From Eubacterium sp. CAG:274 (GTDB taxonomy: Bacteria; Bacillota; Clostridia; Lachnospirales; CAG-274): 40,703 bases of DNA. Below are positions 7,307 through 16,106 of the stretch, piece by piece (the first letter of the stretch is position 1; each line of letters opens with the position of its first letter). The position numbers and the translations under genes were made by a program. Below the pieces are notes generated by a model. The model did not search any database. It was not told the origin of the DNA and saw only the letters and a program-made list of their open reading frames with translations. The DNA is taken from the NCBI GenBank assembly GCA_000432155.1, contig FR888476.1, positions 1 through 40,703 of the forward strand. Direction: 5' to 3'.

Positions 7307-8089
7307 TTATCCCAAAGCAACATCTAAAATCATCATAACTACAAAACCTATGGCAAACATTATTGTACCTATGTCAGAATGGGGTTCGCCAGACATTTCA
7401 GGAATAAGTTCTTCAACTACAACATACATCATAGCTCCGGCAGCAAAGCTTAAAAGATAGGGCATAACGGGAACTATTAAAGCCATAGCCAAAATTGTAA
7501 TTATTGCTCCTATAGGCTCAACAATTCCAGAAAGCACACCGTATAAAAAAGATTTTCCCTTTCTCATACCTTCGGATTTTAATGGCATAGATATAATTGC
7601 TCCCTCCGGTATATTTTGTATGGCTATACCAATAGAAAGAGCTAAGGCACCACTTAAAGTAATTTGTGTTTTGCCGGATAATATGCCTGCATATACAATG
7701 CCTACTGCCATTCCCTCAGGAATATTGTGAAGTGTGACTGCTAATACAAGCATGGTTGTTTTCTTTAGTTTGCTTTTTAGCCCCTCAGCTGAACTGCTGT
7801 TAAAATGTAAATGAGGTATAATATTATCCAAAACAAGTAAAAATAATATACCAATCATAAAACCTATTGAGGCGGGCAAAAAACTTAGCCTACCTAGATT
7901 TGATGAATAGTCTATAGATGGAATAATAAGACTCCAAACAGAGGCTGATACCATTATTCCAGATGCAAAACCAGTTAAAGCTCGGCGAAGACCTAAGTCC
8001 ATTTCCTTTTTCATAAATAATACAAAAGCTGAACCTAGGGAAGTACCGAGAAAAGGTATAAGAATACCGATAAAAGTATTTATGGTCAT
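7307..8089 (-). CDS. ZIP-family divalent metal transporter (ZupT-like)
   Basis: A 260-residue integral membrane protein that imports divalent cations such as Zn2+, Fe2+ or Mn2+. The family's paired metal-binding helices are plain: HNIPEGMAVGI in the fourth membrane segment and QNIPEGAIISM in the fifth, with EELIPE further on. About eight hydrophobic segments are spread along the chain and the length is normal. AAAGGAG stands before the ATG. The promoter has a perfect 20-bp palindrome over its start point (8105-8124), so expression is almost surely controlled by a dimeric repressor, plausibly a metal-sensing DtxR/MntR-type protein. The metal cannot be deduced from sequence alone. Confidence 0.92.
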   Translation of the reverse strand: MTINTFIGILIPFLGTSLGSAFVLFMKKEMDLGLRRALTGFASGIMVSASVWSLIIPSIDYSSNLGRLSFLPASIGFMIGILFLLVLDNIIPHLHFNSSSAEGLKSKLKKTTMLVLAVTLHNIPEGMAVGIVYAGILSGKTQITLSGALALSIGIAIQNIPEGAIISMPLKSEGMRKGKSFLYGVLSGIVEPIGAIITILAMALIVPVMPYLLSFAAGAMMYVVVEELIPEMSGEPHSDIGTIMFAIGFVVMMILDVALG

Positions 8090-8104
8090 AAAAACGCTCC
8101 TTTA

Positions 8105-8124
8105 TAGTTAGCATATGCTAACTA
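8105..8124. promoter_or_regulatory. Perfect 20-bp palindromic operator at the ZIP promoter
   Basis: TAGTTAGCAT followed by its exact reverse complement ATGCTAACTA. It covers the predicted start point of the ZIP gene, directly after the -10 element, the classic place for a repressor. The half-site TTAGCAT with A+T flanks recalls DtxR/MntR-family boxes, which is by resemblance only. Confidence 0.8.
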
Positions 8125-8125
8125 A

Positions 8126-8154
8126 TATATATCACATATTTTATTTTATGTCAA
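8126..8154 (-). promoter_or_regulatory. ZIP gene promoter
   Basis: On the minus strand TTGACA (8154-8149), 17 bp, then TATATA (8131-8126). Near-consensus, with its start point inside the palindrome. Confidence 0.8.
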
Positions 8155-8190
8155 TAAGGGTGTTATAAATATGTAGTATTTTGTGGATAC

Positions 8191-8219
8191 TTGACTTATA
8201 AATTGCTATATAGTATAAT
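8191..8219 (+). promoter_or_regulatory. uvrBA promoter
   Basis: TTGACT (8191-8196), 17 bp, TATAAT (8214-8219), followed at once by a LexA box. A strong promoter whose output is held down by the repressor site. Confidence 0.85.
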
Positions 8220-8221
8220 CA

Positions 8222-8233
8222 GAACAGATGTTC
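8222..8233. promoter_or_regulatory. LexA (SOS) box
   Basis: GAAC AGAT GTTC, a perfect palindrome fitting the Gram-positive LexA/DinR consensus CGAACRNRYGTTYG except at its first base. It lies at the start point of uvrBA, so the operon should be induced by DNA damage. Confidence 0.85.
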
Positions 8234-8261
8234 GATATATAATTGCAAGGAGGTATAAAGT

Positions 8262-10253
8262 ATGGCTCAAGAAGAAAATCAGTTTAAGATTGTGTCAAAA
8301 TTTAAGCCTACAGGCGACCAGCCACAGGCTATAGAGCAGTTGACAAATGGATTTAAAAGTGGCGAAAAATTTCAAACATTACTTGGTGTTACTGGTAGTG
8401 GTAAGACATTTACTATGGCAAATGTTATACAGAATTTGAATAAGCCAACTCTTGTTATTGCTCACAACAAAACTCTTGCAGCACAGCTTTATAACGAGTT
8501 AAAGGAGTTTTTTCCTAACAATGCTGTAGAATATTTTGTGTCATATTACGATTACTATCAGCCAGAGGCTTATGTACCTCAGAGCGATACCTATATTGAA
8601 AAAGATTCATCGGTAAATGATGAAATAGATAAACTTAGACATTCGGCTACTTCAGCCCTTTTTGAACGAAAAGATGTTATTATTGTTGCTAGTGTTAGTT
8701 GCATATATGGTTTAGGTGCACCTATTGACTATAAGGAAATGACTCTTTCTATAAGACCAGGAATGATAAAAGACAGAGATGAGGTTCTTAAAAGACTTGT
8801 AGAAATTCAGTACAACAGAAATGATATAAATTTTACAAGAGGTACATTCAGAGTTCATGGCGATGTGGTTGAGGTTTATCCAGCTGGCAGTACAGATGTA
8901 GCTATAAGAATAGAATTTTTTGGCGATGAAATAGACCGAATTTCAGAAATAGATGTACTTACGGGAGAGGTATTGGGTACTAGAAACCATATTTCAATAT
9001 TCCCAGCATCTCATTATGTTACTAATTCTGAAAATTTGCGACGAGCATTAAGGGATATTTCAGCAGAGCTTGATGAAAGGGTAAAGGAATTAAATAGTGA
9101 GGACAAGCTTTTAGAGGCTCAAAGGCTTTCACAAAGAACAAACTATGATATGGAAATGATGATGGAAATGGGTTTCTGTTCTGGTATTGAAAATTATTCA
9201 AGACATTTGGATAATAGACCAAAGGGCAGTATGCCTAATACACTTATTGATTATTTCCCTAAAGATTTTCTTATTATAGTAGATGAAAGTCATGTTACAA
9301 TTCCTCAGATAGGTGCTATGTATAATGGCGACCGTTCGAGAAAAACTACACTTGTGGACTATGGTTTTAGACTTCCTTCTGCTCTTGATAACAGACCTTT
9401 GAAATTTAGTGAATTTGAAGGTAAAATTAATCAGTTGCTTTTTGTTTCAGCTACTCCAGGAAAGTATGAGGCAGAACATAGTCAGGCTGTTGTAGAACAG
9501 ATTATAAGACCAACAGGACTTCTTGACCCTACTATTGATGTTAGACCAATAACAGGACAGATTGATGACCTTATAACTGAAATAAATACCACAGTAAGGA
9601 AAAAGCAAAAGGTTCTTGTTACTACTCTTACTAAAAAAATGGCAGAGGATTTGACGAAATATCTTCAAGAGGCGGGAATCAGAGTAAGATATTTACATTC
9701 TGATATTGATACTCTTGAAAGATTGGAAATAATAAGAGATTTGCGTCTTAATGTTTTTGATGTTCTTGTAGGTATAAATCTTCTTAGAGAGGGTTTGGAT
9801 ATTCCGGAGGTAAGTCTTGTTGCTATTTTAGATGCTGATAAAGAGGGATTTTTAAGAAGTGAAACTTCCCTTATACAGACTGTAGGTAGAGCAGCCAGAA
9901 ACTCTGAGGGTAGAGTAATAATGTACGCAGATACTATTACAGACTCTATGAGAAATGCTATTACTGAAACAAATAGACGCCGATTTATACAGGAAGAATA
10001 TAACATTGAACATGGAATAACACCTAAGACTATTACAAAAAAAGTTCATGAAATAATAAAGGCTACAGAGCCAGTAGCTCATAAGAAAACTAAACTGGAA
10101 AGAGCACCAGAGTCAATGACTAGAGATGAACTTTTACAGGAAATTCAAAAGATTGAAAGAAAAATGAGAAAAGCAGCAGATAATCTTGATTTTGAAACAG
10201 CGGCACAGTTAAGAGATAAAATGATAGAGTATAAAAAGCTGTCTTTAATGTAA
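8262..10253 (+). CDS. uvrB: UvrB, excinuclease ABC subunit B
   Basis: The 663-residue damage-verifying helicase-like subunit of nucleotide excision repair. Walker A GVTGSGKT is at 42-49. The beta-hairpin that locks on damaged DNA begins in YYDYYQPEAYVP from residue 95. Then come DESHVT (helicase motif II), LREGLDIPEVSLVAILDADK and QTVGRAARN (motifs V and VI), and a C-terminal UVR coiled-coil with DFETAAQLRDKM that contacts UvrC. Length is normal. AAGGAGG precedes the ATG. uvrA follows after 13 nt, so both come from the LexA-controlled promoter at 8191-8233. Confidence 0.98.
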   Translation: MAQEENQFKIVSKFKPTGDQPQAIEQLTNGFKSGEKFQTLLGVTGSGKTFTMANVIQNLNKPTLVIAHNKTLAAQLYNELKEFFPNNAVEYFVSYYDYYQPEAYVPQSDTYIEKDSSVNDEIDKLRHSATSALFERKDVIIVASVSCIYGLGAPIDYKEMTLSIRPGMIKDRDEVLKRLVEIQYNRNDINFTRGTFRVHGDVVEVYPAGSTDVAIRIEFFGDEIDRISEIDVLTGEVLGTRNHISIFPASHYVTNSENLRRALRDISAELDERVKELNSEDKLLEAQRLSQRTNYDMEMMMEMGFCSGIENYSRHLDNRPKGSMPNTLIDYFPKDFLIIVDESHVTIPQIGAMYNGDRSRKTTLVDYGFRLPSALDNRPLKFSEFEGKINQLLFVSATPGKYEAEHSQAVVEQIIRPTGLLDPTIDVRPITGQIDDLITEINTTVRKKQKVLVTTLTKKMAEDLTKYLQEAGIRVRYLHSDIDTLERLEIIRDLRLNVFDVLVGINLLREGLDIPEVSLVAILDADKEGFLRSETSLIQTVGRAARNSEGRVIMYADTITDSMRNAITETNRRRFIQEEYNIEHGITPKTITKKVHEIIKATEPVAHKKTKLERAPESMTRDELLQEIQKIERKMRKAADNLDFETAAQLRDKMIEYKKLSLM

Positions 10254-10266
10254 AATAGGTGAATTT

Positions 10267-13089
10267 ATGGAAAATAAAGAAATTATTATAAAAGGTGCAA
10301 GAGAAAATAATTTAAAAAATGTTGATTTAACTATACCCAGAGATAAATTAGTTGTGTTTACAGGTGTAAGTGGTAGCGGCAAGTCGTCTTTAGCCTTTGA
10401 CACTATTTATGCAGAGGGTCAGAGGAGATATGTGGAAAGTCTTTCTTCTTATGCCAGAATGTTTTTAGGTCAAATGGAAAAGCCTGATGTAGACAGTATA
10501 GAGGGTCTTTCTCCTGCTATTTCTATAGACCAAAAAACTACAAACAACAATCCTCGTTCTACAGTAGGTACAGTTACTGAAATTTATGACTATATGCGTC
10601 TTTTGTTTGCTAGAATTGGTGTACCACATTGTACAAAATGTGGAAAAGAAATTCAGAAACAGACAGTTGACCAAATTGTAGATAAAATTATGGAAATGGA
10701 AACAGGAACAAAAATTCAGATTTTAGCTCCTGTTGTCAGAAATAGAAAAGGCGAACATGTCAAAATATTTGAAGATGCCAAAAGAAGTGGCTATGTTAGA
10801 GTAAGAGTTGACGGGAATATTTATGACATAAGTGAAAAAATAGAGCTTGATAAAAATAAAAAGCATAATATTGAAATAGTTGTAGATAGAATTGTTATAA
10901 AAGAGGGTGCAAACAAGCGTATAAGTGAGGCTGTTGATACTGTTTCAGCTTTAACTGGTGGCATTATTATTGTTGATGTTGTAGGTAAAGAGGAAATAGT
11001 TTTTAGCCAGAATTTCGCTTGTCCGGATTGTGGTATAAGTATAGGAGAAATAGAACCACCTAACTTTTCTTTTAATAATCCTAATGGTGCTTGCCCAGAT
11101 TGCACAGGCTTAGGTGTAAAAATGGTGGTTGACCCAGATATAATTGTGCCTAATAAGGATTTATCTATTGGAAAAGGTGCAATTTGTGCTATGGGTTGGA
11201 ACAATATATCTGACCCTAGTTCAGGATATTATTCTGTAGTTACAGAATTGGGCAAAAAGTATGGCTTTGATATGAATACACCTTTTAAAGATATTCCAGA
11301 AGAGGGAAAAAAAGCTATTCTCTACGGTTGTAGCGAGCCTATACAGGTAGCTTATATGTCTGGGGGAAAAGCCAAAGTATATGAGTTTAATTTTGATGGT
11401 GTTATTCCTACTATAGAGAGAAGATATAAAGAAACTACTTCCGATTCAGCAAAGGAAGAATATATTGACTATATGACTTCTGTTCCTTGTCCTAGTTGTC
11501 ATGGTCAGAGGTTAAAGCCGGAAGTCCTTGCTGTTACATTAGGTGGAAAAAATATATCACAGGTAACAGAAATGTCTATAAAGGATATTCAAAAGTTCTT
11601 TGATAATCTTGAATTAAATGAAAAACAGCGTGCTATTGGAGATTTAATATTAAAGGAAATAAAGGCAAGAATAGGCTTTTTAGTTGATGTAGGTCTTGAT
11701 TATCTTTCTTTAAGTCGTACTGCTGGTACACTTTCAGGTGGCGAGGCACAGAGAATAAGACTTGCTACACAGATTGGTAGTGGACTTGTAGGTGTGCTTT
11801 ATATATTAGATGAACCTAGTATTGGACTTCATCAGAGAGATAATGATAAGTTGTTAGGCACATTAAAGCACTTGAGAGATATAGGTAATTCCCTTATTGT
11901 AGTTGAACACGATGAAGATACAATGAGAGAAAGTGACTTTATTGTAGATGTAGGACCATATGCAGGAGAAAAAGGCGGAAATATTGTATTTGCCGGAACA
12001 TATGAGGATATTTTAAAGGATAAAAATTCCTTAACTGGTGCTTTTTTAAGTGGTAGGGAAAAAATAGAAGTGCCACAGGTTAGAAAAACTGGGAATGGTC
12101 AAAAGCTAGTTATAAAAGGTGCAGAGGAAAATAATCTTAAAAAGGTAAATGTTGAAATACCTTTAGGAGTGTTTACTTGTGTTACAGGTGTAAGTGGTAG
12201 TGGAAAATCATCACTTGTAAATGAAATATTGTATAAAACCCTTGCCAGAGATTTAAATAGAGCAAAATTACGCCCAGGAAAATATAAGGAAATAAAAGGC
12301 GAAGAATTTTTAGATAAAATTATAAATATTGACCAAAGCCCAATTGGTAGAACACCTCGTTCTAATCCTGCAACTTATACTGGCCTTTTTGATATTATCA
12401 GAGATTTGTATGCTCAATCTCCGGAGGCCAATGTAAGAGGTTTCAAAAAAGGCAGATTTAGTTTTAATACTAAAGGTGGTCGCTGTGAGGCTTGTAGTGG
12501 TGACGGTATTTTAAAAATTGAAATGCACTTCCTTCCTGATGTATATGTACCTTGTGAAGTTTGTCATGGTAAGCGATATAATAGAGAAACCCTTGAAGTT
12601 AAATTTAAAGGCAAGTCTATAGCCGATGTTTTGGATATGACAGTTGATGAGGCTTATGAATTTTTCATCAATATAGAGAGATTAAAAGTAAAACTTCAGA
12701 CTCTTAAAGATGTAGGACTTGGCTATATTAAACTTGGACAAAGTTCAACAACTCTTTCAGGTGGCGAGGCACAAAGAGTAAAACTGGCAACAGAGCTTAG
12801 TAAAAGAAGTACAGGAAAAACAATATATGTACTTGATGAACCAACAACAGGGCTTCATTCTTACGATGTCAGAAAATTAATTGATATTATCCAGAGATTG
12901 ACAGAGGGTGGCAATACAGTCGTTGTTATTGAACATAACCTTGATGTTATAAAATGTGCTGACTATATTATTGATTTAGGTCCGGAAGGTGGCGACGGAG
13001 GTGGCACAATAGTTGCTACAGGTACACCGGAGGAAGTTGTAAAGGTTGAAAAATCATATACAGGAAAATATTTAAAAAATATGCTTTAA
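10267..13089 (+). CDS. uvrA: UvrA, excinuclease ABC subunit A
   Basis: The 940-residue damage-recognition ATPase, a tandem ABC protein. First Walker A GVSGSGKS at 33-40, second identical one near 641-648. Both LSGGEAQR signatures are present, each followed by a LDEPS/LDEPT Walker B. Three Cys motifs are visible: CTKCG after residue 115, CPDCG to CPDCTG and CPSCHG in the middle, and CEACSG with CEVCHG in the second half, as expected of UvrA zinc modules. Full length, no damage. It is the second gene of the SOS operon. Its binding site TAGGTGA lies in the 13-nt gap after uvrB. A terminator follows at 13096. Confidence 0.98.
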   Translation: MENKEIIIKGARENNLKNVDLTIPRDKLVVFTGVSGSGKSSLAFDTIYAEGQRRYVESLSSYARMFLGQMEKPDVDSIEGLSPAISIDQKTTNNNPRSTVGTVTEIYDYMRLLFARIGVPHCTKCGKEIQKQTVDQIVDKIMEMETGTKIQILAPVVRNRKGEHVKIFEDAKRSGYVRVRVDGNIYDISEKIELDKNKKHNIEIVVDRIVIKEGANKRISEAVDTVSALTGGIIIVDVVGKEEIVFSQNFACPDCGISIGEIEPPNFSFNNPNGACPDCTGLGVKMVVDPDIIVPNKDLSIGKGAICAMGWNNISDPSSGYYSVVTELGKKYGFDMNTPFKDIPEEGKKAILYGCSEPIQVAYMSGGKAKVYEFNFDGVIPTIERRYKETTSDSAKEEYIDYMTSVPCPSCHGQRLKPEVLAVTLGGKNISQVTEMSIKDIQKFFDNLELNEKQRAIGDLILKEIKARIGFLVDVGLDYLSLSRTAGTLSGGEAQRIRLATQIGSGLVGVLYILDEPSIGLHQRDNDKLLGTLKHLRDIGNSLIVVEHDEDTMRESDFIVDVGPYAGEKGGNIVFAGTYEDILKDKNSLTGAFLSGREKIEVPQVRKTGNGQKLVIKGAEENNLKKVNVEIPLGVFTCVTGVSGSGKSSLVNEILYKTLARDLNRAKLRPGKYKEIKGEEFLDKIINIDQSPIGRTPRSNPATYTGLFDIIRDLYAQSPEANVRGFKKGRFSFNTKGGRCEACSGDGILKIEMHFLPDVYVPCEVCHGKRYNRETLEVKFKGKSIADVLDMTVDEAYEFFINIERLKVKLQTLKDVGLGYIKLGQSSTTLSGGEAQRVKLATELSKRSTGKTIYVLDEPTTGLHSYDVRKLIDIIQRLTEGGNTVVVIEHNLDVIKCADYIIDLGPEGGDGGGTIVATGTPEEVVKVEKSYTGKYLKNML

Positions 13090-13095
13090 TTTTAA

Positions 13096-13125
13096 ACGGG
13101 AATGTGTAAAATCATTTCCGTTTTT
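13096..13125 (+). terminator. Terminator of uvrBA
   Basis: ACGGGAATG pairs with CATTTCCGT (one G-T wobble) across an 8-nt loop, then T5. Confidence 0.8.
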
Positions 13126-13244
13126 ATGTTTTAAATTGACTTGTATACATAAAAATGTTAGAATTGAAATTGTAAATAATAAATGAATATAGGGTTTATA
13201 GAATATTAATAAATATCAAGAAAATTCAGTTTTTACTTTTTCTC

Positions 13245-13273
13245 TTGACAAAATGTTTATGTAATGTTATTAT
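13245..13273 (+). promoter_or_regulatory. metNIQ promoter
   Basis: TTGACA (13245-13250), 17 bp, TATTAT (13268-13273). The leader is only about 35 nt, too short for a SAM or T-box riboswitch. Two direct copies of ATTCCTAT (13274-13281 and 13283-13290, 9-bp period) follow the -10 directly and may be a regulator site. Confidence 0.7.
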
Positions 13274-13314
13274 ATTCCTATAATTCCTATATGAAATACG
13301 AAATGGTGGTATAA

Positions 13315-14325
13315 ATGTCAGCTTTAATTGAAATTAAAAATTTAACAAAAAGTTTTACAAGCTCACAAAATACTGTTACAGTTCTTAAAAATGTTAATCT
13401 TTCTATTAATAGTGGAGAGATTTATGGCATTATAGGTTTAAGTGGTGCAGGAAAGTCAACTCTTATACGATGTATGAATTTTCTTGAAGTTCCAACTGGT
13501 GGACAAGTTATTTTTGACGGTAATGATTTAGGTCAGATGACTGAAAAAGAACTGAGAAAAGCAAGACAGTCTATGGGTATGATTTTTCAGCAATTCCAGC
13601 TTTTGGCTCAGCGAAATGTTCTTCAGAATGTATGTTTTCCTTTGGAATTACAGGGAATGGATAAAAAGAAAAGAGAAGAAAAGGCAAGAGAGCTTTTGAA
13701 AATTGTTGACCTTGCCGATAAGGAAAAGGCTTATCCGTCTCAGCTTTCCGGTGGACAAAAACAGAGAGTAGCTATTGCAAGAGCTTTGGCAACTGAACCA
13801 AAGGTTATATTGTGTGATGAAGCTACATCAGCTCTTGACCCTAACACAACAAAGTCTATACTTGCACTTTTAAAGGACTTAAACAGAAAAATGGGCATTA
13901 CTGTAGTTGTAATTACCCACGAAATGGATGTTATTTCTTCTATATGCGATAATGTTGCTATTATTGATAAGGGTGACATAGTTGAAAGAGGTCCTGTAAA
14001 GGAAATATTCGAAAGTCCAAAATCTCACATAGGTAAACAGCTTATTATGGGAGATGCCATAAAGGAAACTGATTTTTCCGGTGGCAGATATTTCAGAATT
14101 ACTTTTGACGGCAGAGAAGCAGGAGAACCTGTTATATCAAATCTTGTGCTGAGAACAAAAGTACCTGTAAATATTATGTATGCTCAGACTAAGGCTATTG
14201 GCAACAAGGCTGTTGGTGAAATGGTAATTCAGTTTTCTGAAAATGAAGAAAATGTTGATTCAGCTTTGAATTATTTGAAAACAGTTAATATTCCATTTGA
14301 GGAGGTGACTGAAAATGATTTTTGA
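13315..14325 (+). CDS. metN: MetN, methionine ABC transporter ATPase with NIL domain
   Basis: A 336-residue ATPase that powers methionine import through MetI. Walker A GLSGAGKST at 41-49, signature LSGGQ at 144-148 and Walker B VILCDEATSALDP. The last 90 residues (from about 245) form the small NIL domain that binds methionine and shuts the transporter when the cell is replete, and this points to methionine as substrate. The gene overlaps metI by 11 nt. GGTGG precedes the ATG. Transcription starts just upstream at 13245-13273 with no riboswitch visible. Confidence 0.95.
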   Translation: MSALIEIKNLTKSFTSSQNTVTVLKNVNLSINSGEIYGIIGLSGAGKSTLIRCMNFLEVPTGGQVIFDGNDLGQMTEKELRKARQSMGMIFQQFQLLAQRNVLQNVCFPLELQGMDKKKREEKARELLKIVDLADKEKAYPSQLSGGQKQRVAIARALATEPKVILCDEATSALDPNTTKSILALLKDLNRKMGITVVVITHEMDVISSICDNVAIIDKGDIVERGPVKEIFESPKSHIGKQLIMGDAIKETDFSGGRYFRITFDGREAGEPVISNLVLRTKVPVNIMYAQTKAIGNKAVGEMVIQFSENEENVDSALNYLKTVNIPFEEVTENDF

Positions 14326-14980
14326 CCCACAGACATCATCTATGATTATTAAGGGTATTGGAGAAACATTGTATATGGTTCTCTTGTCATCAGCCATTGC
14401 TTATATCATAGGTTTACCTCTCGGAATTATATTGGTGGTTACCAGAAAAGACGGTATTCACCCTATGGCTGGAGTTGAAAAGGTTTTAGGCTTTATTATC
14501 AATATTTTTAGGTCAATACCTTTCATCATATTACTTATTATGGTAAGACCTGTAACGGAATTAATTGTAAGAACTACATTAGGTCCAAATGCAGTTGTTG
14601 TACCTTTGGTAATAGCTGCAGCACCTTATATTGCAAGAGTTGTTGAAGGCTCTCTTTTAGAGGTTGATTATGGTGTAATTGAGGCAGCAAAATCAATGGG
14701 AGCATCAACTTGGCAGATAATTTGCAAGGTACTTGTGCCTGAAGCAAAGCCTGCTTTATATATTGGTGGTGCATTGTCAGTAACAACTATACTTGCATAT
14801 TCAGCTATGGCTGGTTTTGTAGGTGGTGGTGGTCTTGGTGATATTGCTATTCGTTACGGATACTATAGATACCAGACAGATGTTATGCTTTTGACAGTTG
14901 CTATTCTTGTAATCATAGTACAGATTATACAAGAGGTTGGTAACAAAGTTTCAAAGAAAACAGATAAAAGAATAAGATAA
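14315..14980 (+). CDS. metI: MetI, methionine ABC transporter permease
   Basis: A 221-residue membrane permease of the MetI type with five to six hydrophobic segments. The ATPase-contact (EAA) loop is visible as VIEAAKSMGASTWQIICKVLVPEA. Its ATG lies inside the end of metN, preceded by GAGGAGGTG, so translation is coupled. metQ follows after 18 nt. Length and order metN-metI-metQ are standard. Confidence 0.95.
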   Translation: MIFDPQTSSMIIKGIGETLYMVLLSSAIAYIIGLPLGIILVVTRKDGIHPMAGVEKVLGFIINIFRSIPFIILLIMVRPVTELIVRTTLGPNAVVVPLVIAAAPYIARVVEGSLLEVDYGVIEAAKSMGASTWQIICKVLVPEAKPALYIGGALSVTTILAYSAMAGFVGGGGLGDIAIRYGYYRYQTDVMLLTVAILVIIVQIIQEVGNKVSKKTDKRIR

Positions 14981-14998
14981 AAAATGGAGGAATAAAAA

Positions 14999-15826
14999 AT
15001 GAAAAGATTTTTAGCAGTTACTTTAAGTTTATTAATTACAGCAGCTTTTATTACAGGCTGTGGTTCAACAGGCAATAGTGCAGACGCAAATTCAGAAGAC
15101 AAGGTTATTACAGTTGGTGCAAGTCCTTCTCCACACGCAGAAATTCTTGCAGTAGCTAAAGATGTATTAGCAGAACAGGGCTATACATTAGATGTTAAGG
15201 AATATTCAGACTATATTCAGCCAAATGTAGCTTTATCTGCTGGAGATTTAGATGCTAACTACTTCCAGCATAAGCCATATCTTGATGATTATAACAAGAA
15301 TAACAGTACAGACCTTGTTTCAGCAGCAGCTATTCACTATGAACCATTTGGTCTTTATTCAACAACTATTAAGTCATTAGACGAATTAAAAGATGGCGAT
15401 AAGATTGCAGTACCTAATGATGCTACAAATGAAGCAAGAGCATTACTTCTTTTACAGGATAATGGAGTAATTAAGCTTAAAAAAGATGCAAGTTTATCAG
15501 CTACAAAGAATGATATTGTTGAAAATCCAAAGAACCTTGATATTACAGAAATTGAAGCTGCTCAGTTACCTCGTTCTATTAACAATGTAGCCATTGCTGC
15601 AATTAATGGTAACTATGCTGTAGAAGCTGGTTTAAAGGTAAGCGATGCTATTGCTGTAGAAGCAAAGGACTCACTTGCAGCTGAAACATATGCAAATATT
15701 GTTGCTGTAAGACCAGATAACAAGGATAGCGAAAAGATTAAGGCTCTTGTTTCTGCATTACAGAGTGATAAGGTAAAATCTTTTATTGATGAAAAGTATC
15801 AGGGTGCTGTTGTAGCAGTATTCTAA
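14999..15826 (+). CDS. metQ: MetQ, methionine-binding lipoprotein
   Basis: A 275-residue NlpA/MetQ family substrate-binding lipoprotein. A signal peptide ends in the lipobox ITGC, with lipidation at Cys21. The mature chain starts with a Ser/Asn-rich tether, then VITVGASPSPHAEIL, NYFQHKPYLDDYN, and AAIHYEPFGLYSTTIKSLDEL, all typical of the family. It sits on the outer face of the membrane, captures methionine and delivers it to MetI. Last gene of metNIQ, followed by a strong terminator. Confidence 0.95.
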   Translation: MKRFLAVTLSLLITAAFITGCGSTGNSADANSEDKVITVGASPSPHAEILAVAKDVLAEQGYTLDVKEYSDYIQPNVALSAGDLDANYFQHKPYLDDYNKNNSTDLVSAAAIHYEPFGLYSTTIKSLDELKDGDKIAVPNDATNEARALLLLQDNGVIKLKKDASLSATKNDIVENPKNLDITEIEAAQLPRSINNVAIAAINGNYAVEAGLKVSDAIAVEAKDSLAAETYANIVAVRPDNKDSEKIKALVSALQSDKVKSFIDEKYQGAVVAVF

Positions 15827-15842
15827 TAAACTGTATAAATTT

Positions 15843-15874
15843 AGCCACAGAGTTATTTACTCTGTGGCTTTTTC
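15843..15874 (+). terminator. Terminator of metNIQ
   Basis: AGCCACAGAGT pairs with ACTCTGTGGCT around TATTT, then T5 (15869-15873). Confidence 0.9.
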
Positions 15875-15880
15875 TATAAT

Positions 15881-16000
15881 AAAAAACTCCAGTTTTTCTT
15901 CACTGGAGTTAAAATATATATAAGAAAAGCTCTTAGACAAAGTTTAGAAAGGTAAGGGGCTTCGTCCAAGAGCAAGGGGCATGATTGTTTTTCAACAATC
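15881..16000 (-). ncRNA. Putative 120-nt small RNA with two GCCCCTT motifs
   Basis: On the minus strand a promoter (16035-16007) leads to a start at about 16000 (G). The RNA opens with a perfect hairpin, GATTGTT and AACAATC closed by a GAAA tetraloop. A 10-bp stem follows, GCTCTTGGAC (15973-15964) with GTCTAAGAGC (15938-15929), around a 25-nt loop. It ends in a Rho-independent terminator, AACTCCAGT with ACTGGAGTT followed by six T at 15886-15881. The motif GCCCCTT occurs twice, once between the first two hairpins and once in the large loop. No reading frame or ribosome binding site is present. C-rich single-stranded motifs are typical of Gram-positive sRNAs that block Shine-Dalgarno sequences. 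The family is not recognised. Confidence 0.7.
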
Positions 16001-16006
16001 AAGTAT

Positions 16007-16035
16007 ATTATATGACATTTTTCTATATTTGTAAA
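16007..16035 (-). promoter_or_regulatory. Promoter of the small RNA
   Basis: TTTACA (16035-16030), 17 bp, TATAAT (16012-16007) on the minus strand, lying between spoIVA's stop and the small RNA. Confidence 0.7.
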
Positions 16036-16106
16036 TAGTAAAAGTGTAGAAAAATGAAAAAACTTTTTTGTATAAAATCCCTAAAATTGGACAATTAAAA
16101 TGTCTT

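Noticed and set aside
13126..13314. SAM or T-box riboswitch before metNIQ
   Set aside because: The promoter lies too close to the gene and no conserved riboswitch core is present.
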